A stretch of DNA of 64,000 bases from Colwellia psychrerythraea (GTDB taxonomy: Bacteria > Pseudomonadota > Gammaproteobacteria > Enterobacterales > Alteromonadaceae), in contig MAAF01000106.1 of NCBI GenBank assembly GCA_002163005.1, positions 26,950 to 90,949 on the forward strand. Direction: 5' to 3'. Both the position numbers and the translations under genes were made by a program. The notes beneath the pieces were generated by a model. It searched no databases, was not told the DNA's origin, and worked only from the letters and a program-made list of their open reading frames with translations. This document shows positions 1 through 8,310 of this stretch, piece by piece. Each line of letters begins with the position of its first letter. Within the stretch, counting starts at the first letter, position 1.

Positions 1-1127
1 AAGTAGGTTATGACGTTCCGGCACTTCCGGGTATGGATGAAGCGGATATTCAAACACCTTGTTTGATTGTCGATTTAGACGCTTTAGAGCGCAACATTAC
101 CAAGATGGGACAATTCGCTAAAGAGATGGGCGTTCGCCATCGTGTGCATGGCAAAATGCATAAGTCTGTCGATATAGCACTTTTACAAGAAAAACTGGGT
201 GATAGCTGTGGTGTATGTTGTCAAAAAGTATCAGAAGCCGAAGTCTTTGCACGTGGTGGTATTAAAGATGTTTTAGTGTCTAACCAAGTACGTGAGCCAG
301 CAAAAATAGACCGTTTAGCGCGTTTACCTAAACTTGGCGCTCGTACTATTGTTTGTGTTGATGATCTTGAAAACATTGCTGAATTAGCGGCTGCGGTTAA
401 TAAACATGACACCCAAATTGAATGTTTAGTTGAAATTGACTGTGGCGCCGGTCGTTGTGGTGTAAGTGAAGGCCAGCCAGTAGTTGATATTGCTAAAGCG
501 ATTGCCGCAACACCGGGCTTAACTTTCTCTGGTATTCAAGCTTACCAAGGTGCTATGCAGCACATGGAAAACTTCCAAGACCGTAAAGAGAAGATCGACA
601 TTGCTGTTGGTATGGTTGCTCGCACAGTCGACATGCTTAAAGCAGAAGGGCTTGAATGTGACATCGTTGGTGGTGGCGGTACAGGTTCATATTACTTTGA
701 AGGTAACTCAGGTGTTTTCAATGAATTACAGTGTGGCTCTTATGCATTTATGGATGCTGATTACCAACGCATTCATGATGAAAAAGGTGAGCGAATTTCA
801 GAATTTGAAAACTCATTATTTATCTTAACGTCTGTTATGAGCCATACCAAAGCTGACAAAGCTATTTGTGATGCGGGTCTGAAAGCGCAATCAGTCGATA
901 GTGGCTTACCGTACATATTTGGTCGTGACGATGTTGAATACATCAAATGTTCTGATGAACATGGTGTCATTTCGGATGCTAACGGCGCATTAAAAATTAA
1001 TGAAAAGCTAAAACTAGTACCAGGGCATTGTGATCCAACGTGTAACGTTCACGATTACTATGTTGGTGTACGTAATGGCAAAGTTGAAACCTTATGGCCA
1101 GTGTCTGCACGTGGTAAAGCGTACTAA
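1..1127 (+). CDS. bhcC: Beta-hydroxyaspartate aldolase BhcC (5' end cut by window edge)
   Basis: PLP-dependent aldolase of the D-threonine aldolase/alanine racemase fold. In the beta-hydroxyaspartate cycle it condenses glycine and glyoxylate to erythro-beta-hydroxyaspartate. The frame is open to base 3 and reads VGYDVPALPG ahead of the ATG at 33, which matches the usual N-terminus of this family, so the real start lies outside the window and the ATG at 33 is internal. Visible landmarks, numbered from that ATG, are the HGKMHKS segment with the likely PLP lysine near residue 44, the glycine-rich GGGGTGSYYFEG phosphate-binding stretch (about 213-224), and the metal/PLP region VPGHCDPTCNVHDYY near the C-terminus. 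BhcD follows 74 bp downstream. BhcB and BhcA are not seen here and are expected to the left. The specific BhcC assignment rests on remembered family similarity plus the bhcD neighbour; a generic D-threonine aldolase-like enzyme is the alternative. Confidence 0.85.
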   Translation, partial: VGYDVPALPGMDEADIQTPCLIVDLDALERNITKMGQFAKEMGVRHRVHGKMHKSVDIALLQEKLGDSCGVCCQKVSEAEVFARGGIKDVLVSNQVREPAKIDRLARLPKLGARTIVCVDDLENIAELAAAVNKHDTQIECLVEIDCGAGRCGVSEGQPVVDIAKAIAATPGLTFSGIQAYQGAMQHMENFQDRKEKIDIAVGMVARTVDMLKAEGLECDIVGGGGTGSYYFEGNSGVFNELQCGSYAFMDADYQRIHDEKGERISEFENSLFILTSVMSHTKADKAICDAGLKAQSVDSGLPYIFGRDDVEYIKCSDEHGVISDANGALKINEKLKLVPGHCDPTCNVHDYYVGVRNGKVETLWPVSARGKAY

Positions 1128-1152
1128 GAATTCATCTTTAAAAGCAACCATT

Positions 1153-1179
1153 ACCCTTGGTATTTTGCCGAGGGTTTTT
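1153..1179 (+). terminator. Hairpin between bhcC and bhcD
   Basis: ACCCTTGG at 1153-1160 pairs with CCGAGGGT at 1168-1175 (one mismatch), followed by five T. It could terminate part of the transcripts or act as a processing site between two genes expected to be co-transcribed. Confidence 0.5.
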
Positions 1180-1201
1180 CCATTTTTCTAGGACATAAAT
1201 T

Positions 1202-2239
1202 ATGAGTGACTCAAAAGAAAACCATTCACCAGAAAACAATTCACAAAAGAACTCTTTACCCGTTAACAAGGGCGTATCCGTTGTCTCTGAAGCGGTTTGC
1301 CAAGAAGTGATGGGTAGAGCAGATGCCTTTACTGCGGTAGAAAACGTGTTTTCTGCTATGGCGAAAAATACCGCCTACAACTTTCCGGTGATCCGTGAAG
1401 CCATTGGTCATGCTGATGCCCTCTATGGTTTTAAATCGGGCTTCGACCGAGATGGTATGGTGCTAGGTTTAAAATCAGGGGGGTACTGGCCGGGTAACGT
1501 GCAAAAAGACCTGACTAACCACCAATCCACAGTGATTTTGTTTGACCCTGATACCGGTCAGTTAAAATCCCTTGTTGGCGGTAACTACTTAACTGCCGTG
1601 CGGACTGCTGCCTCATCTGCTGTTTCTATCGCGCATTTAGCCCGTAAAGATTCAAAAGTGCTAGGTATGGTAGGTGCAGGTCATCAATCTACTTTTCAAT
1701 TACGTGCTGCTGTCGAGCAACGTAACTTTGAAAAAATTGTTTGCTGGAACTTCCACCCTGAGCAAATACCTAAGCTTGCTGCCGTGGCTGAAGAATTAGG
1801 CTTACCGTTTGAATCGGTAACGCGTGAAGAACTTTGTGCTCAAGCGGATGTCATTATTACCATTACTTCAGCTTTTGAGGCGCTAATAGATAAAGACTGG
1901 ATCAAGCCCGGTACTCACATTGCGTGTATGGGAACCGATACTATAGGTAAGCAAGAAGTTGATGCTAAGTTATTGACAGTCGCTAAGGTTTTTACTGATG
2001 AATTAGCGCAATCAATTACGCTTGGTGAAGCCCAACACGCGATTGCACAAAAACTCATTCAACAGAGCGATATTGTGCCAATTGGTGAGGTGATTAACGG
2101 CACTAAAACCGGCCGTACTTCAGCAGAAGACATTACCTTGTTTGATGGCACGGGTGTTGGCTTACAAGATTTAGCCGTCGCCTCAGTCGCGGTTGAATTA
2201 GCTGAAGCTAAAGGGAAAGTTACTTACTTCAACTTATAA
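1202..2239 (+). CDS. bhcD: Iminosuccinate reductase BhcD (ornithine cyclodeaminase family)
   Basis: NAD(P)H-dependent reductase of the ornithine cyclodeaminase/mu-crystallin family, 345 aa. In the beta-hydroxyaspartate cycle it reduces iminosuccinate to L-aspartate. The Rossmann motif VLGMVGAGHQS is seen near residues 153-163, preceded by the family segment LTAVRTAASSAVS. The N-terminal 22 residues are Asn/Ser/Lys-rich and look like an unconserved tail. The start ATG at 1202 has AGGA 8-11 bases upstream. Position directly after bhcC is what favours BhcD over a true ornithine cyclodeaminase or alanine dehydrogenase. A strong terminator follows at 2297. Confidence 0.82.
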   Translation: MSDSKENHSPENNSQKNSLPVNKGVSVVSEAVCQEVMGRADAFTAVENVFSAMAKNTAYNFPVIREAIGHADALYGFKSGFDRDGMVLGLKSGGYWPGNVQKDLTNHQSTVILFDPDTGQLKSLVGGNYLTAVRTAASSAVSIAHLARKDSKVLGMVGAGHQSTFQLRAAVEQRNFEKIVCWNFHPEQIPKLAAVAEELGLPFESVTREELCAQADVIITITSAFEALIDKDWIKPGTHIACMGTDTIGKQEVDAKLLTVAKVFTDELAQSITLGEAQHAIAQKLIQQSDIVPIGEVINGTKTGRTSAEDITLFDGTGVGLQDLAVASVAVELAEAKGKVTYFNL

Positions 2240-2296
2240 AACTACTTTTTAGTCAGATAAGTTAATAAATAAGCCTCTTCATGGGCAACAATTCAC

Positions 2297-2330
2297 AATG
2301 GCTGTTTATTCATTTAAACAGCCATTTTTT
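2297..2330 (+). terminator. Rho-independent terminator after bhcD
   Basis: AATGGCTGTTTA (2297-2308) and TAAACAGCCATT (2315-2326) form a perfect 12-bp stem with a 6-base loop and a run of T. It ends the bhc transcript. Confidence 0.85.
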
Positions 2331-2430
2331 GCTTGCTAAAAATTAACTAGCCAACAACATAATCATAAAAAATAGTCCTAAAATAAAAATGATGTTTATT
2401 ATGTGAAATTCCCAGTAGTTAAGTTAACTT

Positions 2431-2474
2431 ATACCAAACGGATTAATTTATTGATAACTTAGTCCGATTGGTAT
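2431..2474. repeat. Intergenic palindrome, ATACCAA family, copy 1
   Basis: The left arm ATACCAAACGGATTAA (2431-2446) pairs with TTAGTCCGATTGGTAT (2459-2474) with two mismatches. Related copies lie at 14913-14944 and about 38764-38794. It lies in the 350-bp gene-free interval between bhcD and the GNAT gene, which otherwise holds only the bhcD terminator. Confidence 0.7.
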
Positions 2475-2589
2475 AAATAACAGGTTTTGATTTTCTTATC
2501 AGAGCGTTAAGTGAATATGACTTGTTATTATATTCACTACAGTACTAATGTTTGATTGGTTGAGCGTACAATTAAGCTGCCTAGAATAA

Positions 2590-3021
2590 ATGGAGATGAT
2601 AGTGTTAGCAGATAAATTTTGCTTAAAATTAGAAAGCCCAACGATTGAAGACTTTTTGACATTACGCAGCAAAGTGGGATGGGGCGATCTTGATGCGAAC
2701 CTCGCTGAAAAAAGCTTAAATAATAGCTTATTCCATGTAATTATTCGGCATGAGAACCAACTTGTTGGCATGGGAAGAGTGGTTGGTGATGGCGCTATGT
2801 ATTTTTACATTCAAGATGTGATTGTAGACCCAAGCTACCAAAAATTGGGTATTGGCGCGGCGTTAATGGATAAGATAGAAGGCTATTTATCAGATGCCAC
2901 TAACCAAGGTTCTACTATCGGTTTGTTGGCGGCACAGGACAAAGAGGCCTTTTATAGTCGTTATGGTTACACCCAAAGACCTAATAGTTCTTTAGGTCAC
3001 GGCATGTGTAAATTTATTTAA
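2590..3021 (+). CDS. GNAT family N-acetyltransferase
   Basis: Small (143 aa) single-domain acetyl-CoA-dependent acetyltransferase. The acetyl-CoA binding motif A is clear: IQDVIVDPSYQKLGIGAALM around residues 75-94 with the Q/R-x-x-G-x-G/A loop. A C-terminal segment AFYSRYGYTQRP matches motif B (FYxxxGF/Y). The substrate cannot be read from sequence. No signal peptide, so cytoplasmic. A weak upstream signal makes the start uncertain (ATG 2590, ATG 2596 or GTG 2602). It stands between two unrelated units, with the RidA-like gene starting 33 bp downstream. Confidence 0.85.
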   Translation: MEMIVLADKFCLKLESPTIEDFLTLRSKVGWGDLDANLAEKSLNNSLFHVIIRHENQLVGMGRVVGDGAMYFYIQDVIVDPSYQKLGIGAALMDKIEGYLSDATNQGSTIGLLAAQDKEAFYSRYGYTQRPNSSLGHGMCKFI

Positions 3022-3054
3022 TCATTTGCATCGATAACCTTGAAAGGGCATTTT

Positions 3055-3408
3055 ATGATTGAAAGAAAATCAGGTATCTATTCTGGTCGTAATAAATCAT
3101 CAGCATATAAAGACTTAGTATGGACGGTTGCTACCTCTTCCGATACCACTGTAGGACTCGAGCAGCAAACATTACTGACCTTAGAGACAATCCAAGCCAA
3201 TTTAATTGAGTTAGGCTCAGATAAGACCCAGATTGTTTCTGCTCAAGTTTATATTGCCAATATGGCAGAAAAACCTGTGATGGATGCTGTTTGGCAAAAA
3301 TTCTTTGGTGATAATCCTCAACATTGGCCACAACGAGCCTGTTTAGGAGTTAGTCTTGAAGGCGATGTGCTCATTGAAGTGACGGTAACCGCCGTTCGTG
3401 GAAATTAA
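3055..3408 (+). CDS. RidA/YjgF family enamine/imine deaminase-like protein
   Basis: Predicted 117-aa protein of the RidA (YjgF/YER057c/UK114) fold, whose members hydrolyse reactive enamines and imines formed by PLP enzymes. Family marks include TVATSSDTT near the N-terminus, the QTLLTLETIQANL helix, and the C-terminal strand with R-A-C-L-G-V-S-L, where the arginine is the usual substrate-binding residue, followed by DVLIEVTVTAV. The ATG at 3055 was chosen because AAAGGG stands about 8 bases upstream; the in-frame TTG at 3040 is less likely. The nearby PLP/imine chemistry (bhcC, bhcD) may be relevant but is not proof of a link. Confidence 0.8.
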   Translation: MIERKSGIYSGRNKSSAYKDLVWTVATSSDTTVGLEQQTLLTLETIQANLIELGSDKTQIVSAQVYIANMAEKPVMDAVWQKFFGDNPQHWPQRACLGVSLEGDVLIEVTVTAVRGN

Positions 3409-3414
3409 CTCAGT

Positions 3415-4281
3415 ATGGCGATGCAAAACCTCATCAAGACCATTAAGCAGGCATTAGTGGAAGATCGCAGCCTACCTTTTTCAGTTTACTCTTCGGTAAA
3501 AGAGCAGCGATTACTCAATGTGCCCATTGTTAATCCCTTATTTATTGCCGTACTTGATGGCGATAAAGTCTTGGGTAAAGCCAGAGAAGTCGTGTGTCAT
3601 GCCGGGGATTTTATTTTTTTGTCTGATAGTCCTGCGATTAACATGCGTAACATCCCCAATAAGAATGAATACTTTGCCTTGTTGATTGAATTCGAGCATG
3701 AAGACTTTGCGGGTATTAGCATTGAAAATGTCGGTAAAAGCGAGGAAGAATCCTCATTGGGTAAAGATTTCAGTGTTGGTGTTATATCACTAGAATTGGA
3801 AAAATGTCTGCAGCAATTTGTAGAGTGGTCACTTTATTCACCTACAACTATGTGGTCATTACGCAAAAAGGAACTTCTACAATTACTTTGTTATATGGGT
3901 CACCCAGACATTTTAGCGATGGCCGCATCACATAAACTAGGGAAAAAAGTATCAGCCATGCTAAGTGAACAACCCTCAATAGACGTTTCATTGCCCACGC
4001 TTTGCCAACAACTCGGCATGAGTGAGTCAACACTCAGACGAAAGTTAAACGCAGAAGGAACCACAGTTCAAGCCATTAAAGATCAAGTGAAGTTAGGGCT
4101 CGGTTTACATCTATTGCAAACAACCAAAGATTCCATCGTGTTCATTGCCGAGCAATGCGGTTACCAGTCACAATCGCGATTTACTAGCCGGTTTAAAGGA
4201 CGTTTTGGCCTGACACCTTCGGAACTGAGAAAAACCAAACTGACGGATCAGGGCGAAAATTTGACGGAATTGAGGCTATAA
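3415..4281 (+). CDS. AraC family transcriptional regulator
   Basis: 288-aa DNA-binding regulator. The C-terminal third (about 175-275) holds two helix-turn-helix motifs: LPTLCQQLGMSESTLRRKL, then the classic segment IAEQCGYQSQSRFTSRFKGRFGLTPSELR. The N-terminal domain is a cupin-like effector or dimerisation region with no recognisable ligand motif. It follows the RidA-like gene by 6 bp and may be co-transcribed with it. Regulated genes cannot be named from sequence. Confidence 0.88.
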   Translation: MAMQNLIKTIKQALVEDRSLPFSVYSSVKEQRLLNVPIVNPLFIAVLDGDKVLGKAREVVCHAGDFIFLSDSPAINMRNIPNKNEYFALLIEFEHEDFAGISIENVGKSEEESSLGKDFSVGVISLELEKCLQQFVEWSLYSPTTMWSLRKKELLQLLCYMGHPDILAMAASHKLGKKVSAMLSEQPSIDVSLPTLCQQLGMSESTLRRKLNAEGTTVQAIKDQVKLGLGLHLLQTTKDSIVFIAEQCGYQSQSRFTSRFKGRFGLTPSELRKTKLTDQGENLTELRL

Positions 4282-4359
4282 ATGGCGCAGAATAACGCTA
4301 AAATATGCTATAGCAATTAGCAATACACACTTTTACTCCATTAAATAAGGTTCATCGTT

Positions 4360-4917
4360 ATGTTTAAGTCATTCACATTAGTTACCTTGCTCTCAATCAG
4401 TTTTTCTTCTATCACTTTGGCAGATACCTTTACCTTAGCAAGTAAAGATATTGCAGAGGGAGAATTTATGTCTAAAGCCCAAGAGTTTAATGGCTTTGGT
4501 TGTACCGGTGGTGATTTATCGCCACAGCTAACATGGTCGGGTGTACCTGAAGGCACAAAAAGTTTTGCCATTACTGCCTATGATCCTGATGCACCGACAG
4601 GCAGTGGCTGGTGGCATTGGCAAATAGTGAATATTCCTCATACTGTGACCGAAATAGCTGCAGGCGCGGGCAGTACTAAAAAAGAGTTAGCACCCGCGGG
4701 GAGTGTGCAAATAGCAAATGATTTTGGTTACCGAGGATTTGGTGGCGCTTGCCCGCCAGAAGGCCACGGAATTCACCATTACCGCTTTACTGTTCATGCA
4801 CTATCAGTAGAGAAACTTGACTTGCCAGAAGAGGCGTCAGGCGCGTTAACGGGCTATATGATTAATGCGAACACTATTGCGACAAGCACAATCGAGTCTT
4901 TATATAAACGAGACTAA
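4360..4917 (+). CDS. YbhB/YbcL family (PEBP-like) exported protein
   Basis: 185-aa protein of the phosphatidylethanolamine-binding (RKIP/YbhB/YbcL) family. The N-terminal signal peptide MFKSFTLVTLLSISFSSITLA is followed by a predicted cleavage before DTF, so it is periplasmic. Family motifs are LSPQLTWSGVPEGTKSFA, the DPDAPTGSGWWHW segment (ligand-site DPDAP and HW) around residues 77-90, and the late GIHHYRFTVHAL strand. Bacterial members have no settled function. It stands alone, with AAATAAGG as a likely ribosome site. Confidence 0.85.
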   Translation: MFKSFTLVTLLSISFSSITLADTFTLASKDIAEGEFMSKAQEFNGFGCTGGDLSPQLTWSGVPEGTKSFAITAYDPDAPTGSGWWHWQIVNIPHTVTEIAAGAGSTKKELAPAGSVQIANDFGYRGFGGACPPEGHGIHHYRFTVHALSVEKLDLPEEASGALTGYMINANTIATSTIESLYKRD

Positions 4918-5208
4918 TGCCGCCAATAATATCTAATTCACTTGGTTGATACCTTGCCTCTAAGACTTTTAACTCTCGCTGAGTGAGAAGAAACTTATTA
5001 TTAGCAAACCGTGTTTTATATTCAAATAAATCATCACGGTGGGTGTGGTGATGGCAATTTTTCCAGCCGTTGGCAAGGCGTGATAAACCAGTGAAATGCA
5101 CCTTTCATCGAGAAAGCCCCCGCAATACCTGTTAGCAGTGGTTTAAATAGTGCAAAATACCGCGCCACAGTAGTGGAGTTCAGTATAGGATTTTCAAAAA
5201 ATATAGAT
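4918..5208. other. Interval with no convincing gene
   Basis: About 290 bp between the PEBP-like gene and the tsx-like terminator. A 75-codon minus-strand frame (4874-5101) overlaps the 3' end of the PEBP gene, has no recognised domain and no good ribosome site. It may be random or a gene fragment. Nothing else was recognised. Confidence 0.5.
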
Positions 5209-5247
5209 AAAAAAAGGCTGCCAATAAATACAATGAAATCGGCAGCT
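5209..5247 (-). terminator. Terminator of the tsx-like gene
   Basis: On the minus strand GCTGCC (5241-5246) pairs with GGCAGCC (5216-5222) across an 18-base loop and is followed by a run of seven T. It lies about 30 bp past the stop of the outer-membrane protein gene. Confidence 0.75.
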
Positions 5248-5274
5248 TATTTAATTTATGGGGTTATTGGCCTA

Positions 5275-6102
5275 TTAGAAGCGCCATACCGCAAGAAGCT
5301 GTGCAGCATTATCATCAGTACCTTTCTCACCTAGTTTGTTTTTCCAGTATTGGTACTCAACACCAACGAATAAGCGCTGTGCTTTTTGACCTAATACTTC
5401 ACCTAAATCTAAGCGAATTTGTGGTTGAAATAGAATCCATGATTCCAGCTCTGTGGTGCCAAAGTTATTCACTTGAGTACGGCCGTCAATGTATTCTAAA
5501 TGACCTTCAATGCTCCAGCTTGTTGACCCAATTTTAAAGGGATATGCCCAAGCAAAATCAATCATAAAACTAGAGTCTTCATCAACGACGGTAAATACAG
5601 GAGAATCTGCACTGCCGCCACCTTGATGGATATAACCAGTAACATCAATTTGTGCAAAGGCAAAACCGGGTAAATCTAAGGCGAATCTAACACCAGGTAA
5701 TACCCAAGCGCTGTCTACTTCTGGGGCGAAGTTAAAACCAGCAACAACACCAATATCTTTTACTGGGCCAAAGCTAAGATCATTACCGCTAATTGCGCTT
5801 AAGCTAAAGTTTGAATACCACTCGCCGTAAAGCTCGCTTGAATCGGCTACCGGGAAGTTAGCATCGTTATTCACCGAATAACGAGAATAATCCATAAAGA
5901 AGAAGTTATCGCCGTATTCCCAGCCACCAGCATGTTGGAAGGTGATGATGGTAGTGTCAGCGGTGCCGCCGGTACCTACTCGTTCTAATTCACCTAGTGC
6001 TTGTAATTGTACTTCGGTATTTCCCCAGATCTCTGCTGAAACCATTGGCGCATTTAACGCAGCGGTTAATGCAAGGGCGGTAAGTGGTGCTGAAATTTTC
6101 AT
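5275..6102 (-). CDS. Tsx-like nucleoside-specific outer-membrane channel
   Basis: 275-aa predicted beta-barrel. A signal peptide (MKISAPLTALALTAALNAPMVSA) is followed by WGNTEVQLQ. Alternating aromatic strands such as DNFFFMDYSRYS and a terminal LLAVWRF with C-terminal Phe are typical of an outer-membrane barrel. The pattern matches the Tsx/nucleoside-specific channel family, which admits nucleosides. Divergent from the glyoxylate aminotransferase gene, with a shared RutR-like palindrome in the 183-bp spacer, it could be the outer-membrane entry step for purine nucleosides feeding the pathway encoded downstream. The substrate is inferred from family and context. Confidence 0.75.
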   Translation of the reverse strand: MKISAPLTALALTAALNAPMVSAEIWGNTEVQLQALGELERVGTGGTADTTIITFQHAGGWEYGDNFFFMDYSRYSVNNDANFPVADSSELYGEWYSNFSLSAISGNDLSFGPVKDIGVVAGFNFAPEVDSAWVLPGVRFALDLPGFAFAQIDVTGYIHQGGGSADSPVFTVVDEDSSFMIDFAWAYPFKIGSTSWSIEGHLEYIDGRTQVNNFGTTELESWILFQPQIRLDLGEVLGQKAQRLFVGVEYQYWKNKLGEKGTDDNAAQLLAVWRF

Positions 6103-6190
6103 ATTGTCTCTCTTAATGTAATTTTAGTTATGATTTTAATTTTAATTTTAATTTTTTTCAATATATCGATGTTTCATTATTTTTCGTAAC

Positions 6191-6206
6191 TTGACACATG
6201 TGTCAG
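6191..6206. promoter_or_regulatory. RutR-like operator between tsx-like and aminotransferase genes
   Basis: TTGACACATGTGTCAG contains a perfect 14-bp palindrome TGACACATGTGTCA (6192-6205). It is 80 bp before the aminotransferase start and 89 bp before the tsx-like start, so it could control both. The half-site TTGACAC recurs at 23559-23576. The E. coli RutR consensus TTGACCA-NN-TGGTCAA differs by a swap of two bases per half, and a RutR-like regulator is encoded at 8311-8937. Confidence 0.7.
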
Positions 6207-6285
6207 GTTGCGATTTACTACGATACATCAGGTTGTTTTATAAACACAACTAAAAATTAAAACTTAAATAGAAGGTAAAGCAATT

Positions 6286-7407
6286 ATGACATTTAAATCA
6301 TTCAACCCACCACAAAGAATTTTAATGGGCCCTGGTCCTTCAGATGTAAGCGCACGAGTATTGTCTGCATTGGCTAGGCCAACGATTGGTCACCTTGATC
6401 CGTTATTTATCAATATGATGGATGAAGTAAAAACGCTACTTCAATACGCGTTCCAAACTAAAAATGAATTCACTATCGCTTTATCAGCACCGGGTTCAGC
6501 AGGGATGGAAGCATGTTTTGTGAATTTAGTTGAAGCGGGCGACAAAGTAATTGTTTGTCGTAATGGTGTTTTTGGTGACCGTATGATTCAAAACGTGAAC
6601 AGAATCGGTGCAGAGGCCGTAGTTGTTGACTCTCCTTGGGGACGTGCGGTTGAAACGCATAAGGTAAAAGCCGCGTTACATGACCACCCAGATGCTAAAT
6701 TCTTAGCATTCGTTCATGCAGAAACCTCAACGGGTGCGCTTTCAGATGCTAAAGCCCTCTGCAAAATGGCTCAAGAGCATGATTGTTTGACGATTGTTGA
6801 TGCAGTGACATCATTAGGAGGCGTAGAGCTGAAAGTGGATGAATGGGGCATAGACGCTATCTATTCGGGTACCCAAAAATGTATGTCTTGTGTACCAGGC
6901 ATATCGCCTCTTTCCTTTAGCCCTAAGGCTGTAGCAGTCGTACAGAATCGTAAAACTCAAATACAAAGTTGGTTCTTAGACCAAACCTTAGTGATGGGCT
7001 ATTGGTCTGGTGAAGGTAAGCGTAGTTACCACCATACCGCCCCAGTAAACTCTTTATATGCCTTACATGAAGCCTTGGTAATGCTGCATGATGAAGGCCT
7101 AGAAAATAGCTGGGCACGCCATAAAACACAGCACGAAGTATTAGCTAAGGGACTGAAAGAATTAGGCATTGAGTTTATTGTGCCTGAAGAAGAACGTTTA
7201 CCTCAGTTAAACGCTATCTACATTCCTGATGGTGCTGATGACGCTAAAATACGAGATTACCTATTAGAGCACTACAATCTTGAAATAGGGGCTGGTTTAG
7301 GTGCTTTTGCTGGTAAAGCATGGCGTATAGGTCTTATGGGACATGCGGCTAAAAGTGAGAATGTTGCCTTATGTTTAACCGCTTTAAAAGACGCGTTACA
7401 CCAATAA
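6286..7407 (+). CDS. Class V glyoxylate aminotransferase (AGXT/PucG-like)
   Basis: 373-aa fold-type I PLP aminotransferase. Motifs seen: GPGPSDVSARVL at the N-terminus, PTIGHLDP, the cofactor aspartate in TIVDAVTSLGG (about 168-178), and the PLP lysine in YSGTQKCMSCVPG (about 191-203), then YHHTAPVNSLYAL. This family transfers amino groups from alanine, serine or ureidoglycine to glyoxylate, giving glycine. Allantoicase and ureidoglycolate lyase in the same island make glyoxylate directly, so an alanine or serine donor is likelier than ureidoglycine. It could also stand in for BhcA (aspartate:glyoxylate aminotransferase), but the sequence looks closer to AGXT/PucG. The donor is unresolved. 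Confidence 0.82.
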   Translation: MTFKSFNPPQRILMGPGPSDVSARVLSALARPTIGHLDPLFINMMDEVKTLLQYAFQTKNEFTIALSAPGSAGMEACFVNLVEAGDKVIVCRNGVFGDRMIQNVNRIGAEAVVVDSPWGRAVETHKVKAALHDHPDAKFLAFVHAETSTGALSDAKALCKMAQEHDCLTIVDAVTSLGGVELKVDEWGIDAIYSGTQKCMSCVPGISPLSFSPKAVAVVQNRKTQIQSWFLDQTLVMGYWSGEGKRSYHHTAPVNSLYALHEALVMLHDEGLENSWARHKTQHEVLAKGLKELGIEFIVPEEERLPQLNAIYIPDGADDAKIRDYLLEHYNLEIGAGLGAFAGKAWRIGLMGHAAKSENVALCLTALKDALHQ

Positions 7408-7433
7408 AAGCTTAGAAAAAAGTTTTAGTAATG

Positions 7434-7465
7434 AAAAAAGGCCATCTTTCGATGGTCTTTTTTTT
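7434..7465 (+). terminator. Terminator after the glyoxylate aminotransferase
   Basis: A GCCATC/GATGGT stem with loop TTTC, flanked by A-rich sequence on the left and nine T on the right. Strong rho-independent form for the plus-strand gene. Confidence 0.85.
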
Positions 7466-7529
7466 CACATAGTGAAAGCCAAAATGCTTTTTTGTGAAAA
7501 TTTACGCGTTAAGCTTCCACTATGTGAAA
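7463..7529. repeat. Perfect 12-bp inverted repeat with 43-bp spacer
   Basis: TTTCACATAGTG at 7463-7474 and CACTATGTGAAA at 7518-7529 are exact reverse complements. The rest of the gene-free stretch to 7729 holds no recognised gene. The repeat could be a cruciform, a regulatory pair or the ends of a very small decayed element. Confidence 0.6.
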
Positions 7530-7729
7530 CATAAAGGGCTTTTTTAGGTGTTGAATAGGATGTTTTTATAGGAAGAAATGCTCGATTTATGCCTTTTCTA
7601 CGGGGTGAAATACTAATTGGCTGTCATCGCACCTTAGTTACGAACATCCTAATCACTATTTTGAGGGGGAATTGATCGGAACCCACGGCAACGGTGCCAT
7701 TAATCGTACGCCGTTTAGATTCATAAAAG

Positions 7730-8155
7730 TTAAGATTTAGGTGAGTTTACTTTACTATAAAGCCACTTAATTATGTCTCGAGAAGTTATAACTCCGACAG
7801 GCTGATTATTGCTATTGATTACGGGAAGACAGGACATACCGGTATCATGAAAGGTCTTAATCGCTTCACTAAAAGGGCTGAATTGTTTAATGGCGACTAA
7901 TTTTTTCGAGACAATTTGATGAACGCGTTTGTTTAACATCGCCAAATCTTTCTCATTAGCGGTGGGTAATTCTATATTTGAATTGGTTGCTTTTAAATAA
8001 TCTCTTTCGGAAATAACAGCTACCAGTTGATTTTTGCTGTCTGTAACCATTAAATGGTGAAATTTATGCTTAATAAATAGTTCTCTAACAACAGATAATC
8101 TGTCATCTAAATCTATACAAGTGATCTTTTCACTCATTATCTCTTCAATTTTCAT
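7730..8155 (-). CDS. Stand-alone CBS-domain pair protein
   Basis: 141-aa cytoplasmic protein made only of two CBS motifs (a Bateman module), about residues 1-58 and 75-138. Each has the typical start (IMSEKITCIDLDDRL; VSKKLVAIKQFSPFSEA) and the closing VxVISERDYLK / VGVITSRDIIKWL signature. Such modules bind adenine nucleotides or S-adenosyl compounds and regulate partner proteins. Transcribed in the same direction as the tetR-like gene, with a 155-bp gap. No partner enzyme is fused. The target is unknown. Confidence 0.88.
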   Translation of the reverse strand: MKIEEIMSEKITCIDLDDRLSVVRELFIKHKFHHLMVTDSKNQLVAVISERDYLKATNSNIELPTANEKDLAMLNKRVHQIVSKKLVAIKQFSPFSEAIKTFHDTGMSCLPVINSNNQPVGVITSRDIIKWLYSKVNSPKS

Positions 8156-8310
8156 AGGTTAGTTTCTATTATTTATTCTCAAGGTATAGGGACTGTTGAA
8201 CTTTCGATAGTACTTTTACAGCCGTTCGTTTGATATCTAAAACCTTAACAAAGTTGTCAGTGTAGACGAAGTACTATTTAAAATTTGTAGGATAAACCCA
8301 GCTATGTCAC

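Noticed and set aside
4874..5101. 75-codon minus-strand frame with a CHHHTH-like run
   Set aside because: It overlaps the end of the PEBP-like gene, has no ribosome site and no recognisable family; not enough to call a gene.
6286..7407. Naming this gene bhcA
   Set aside because: It is in the right superfamily, but its motifs look closer to AGXT/PucG and it is separated from bhcCD by several genes; the amino donor cannot be read.
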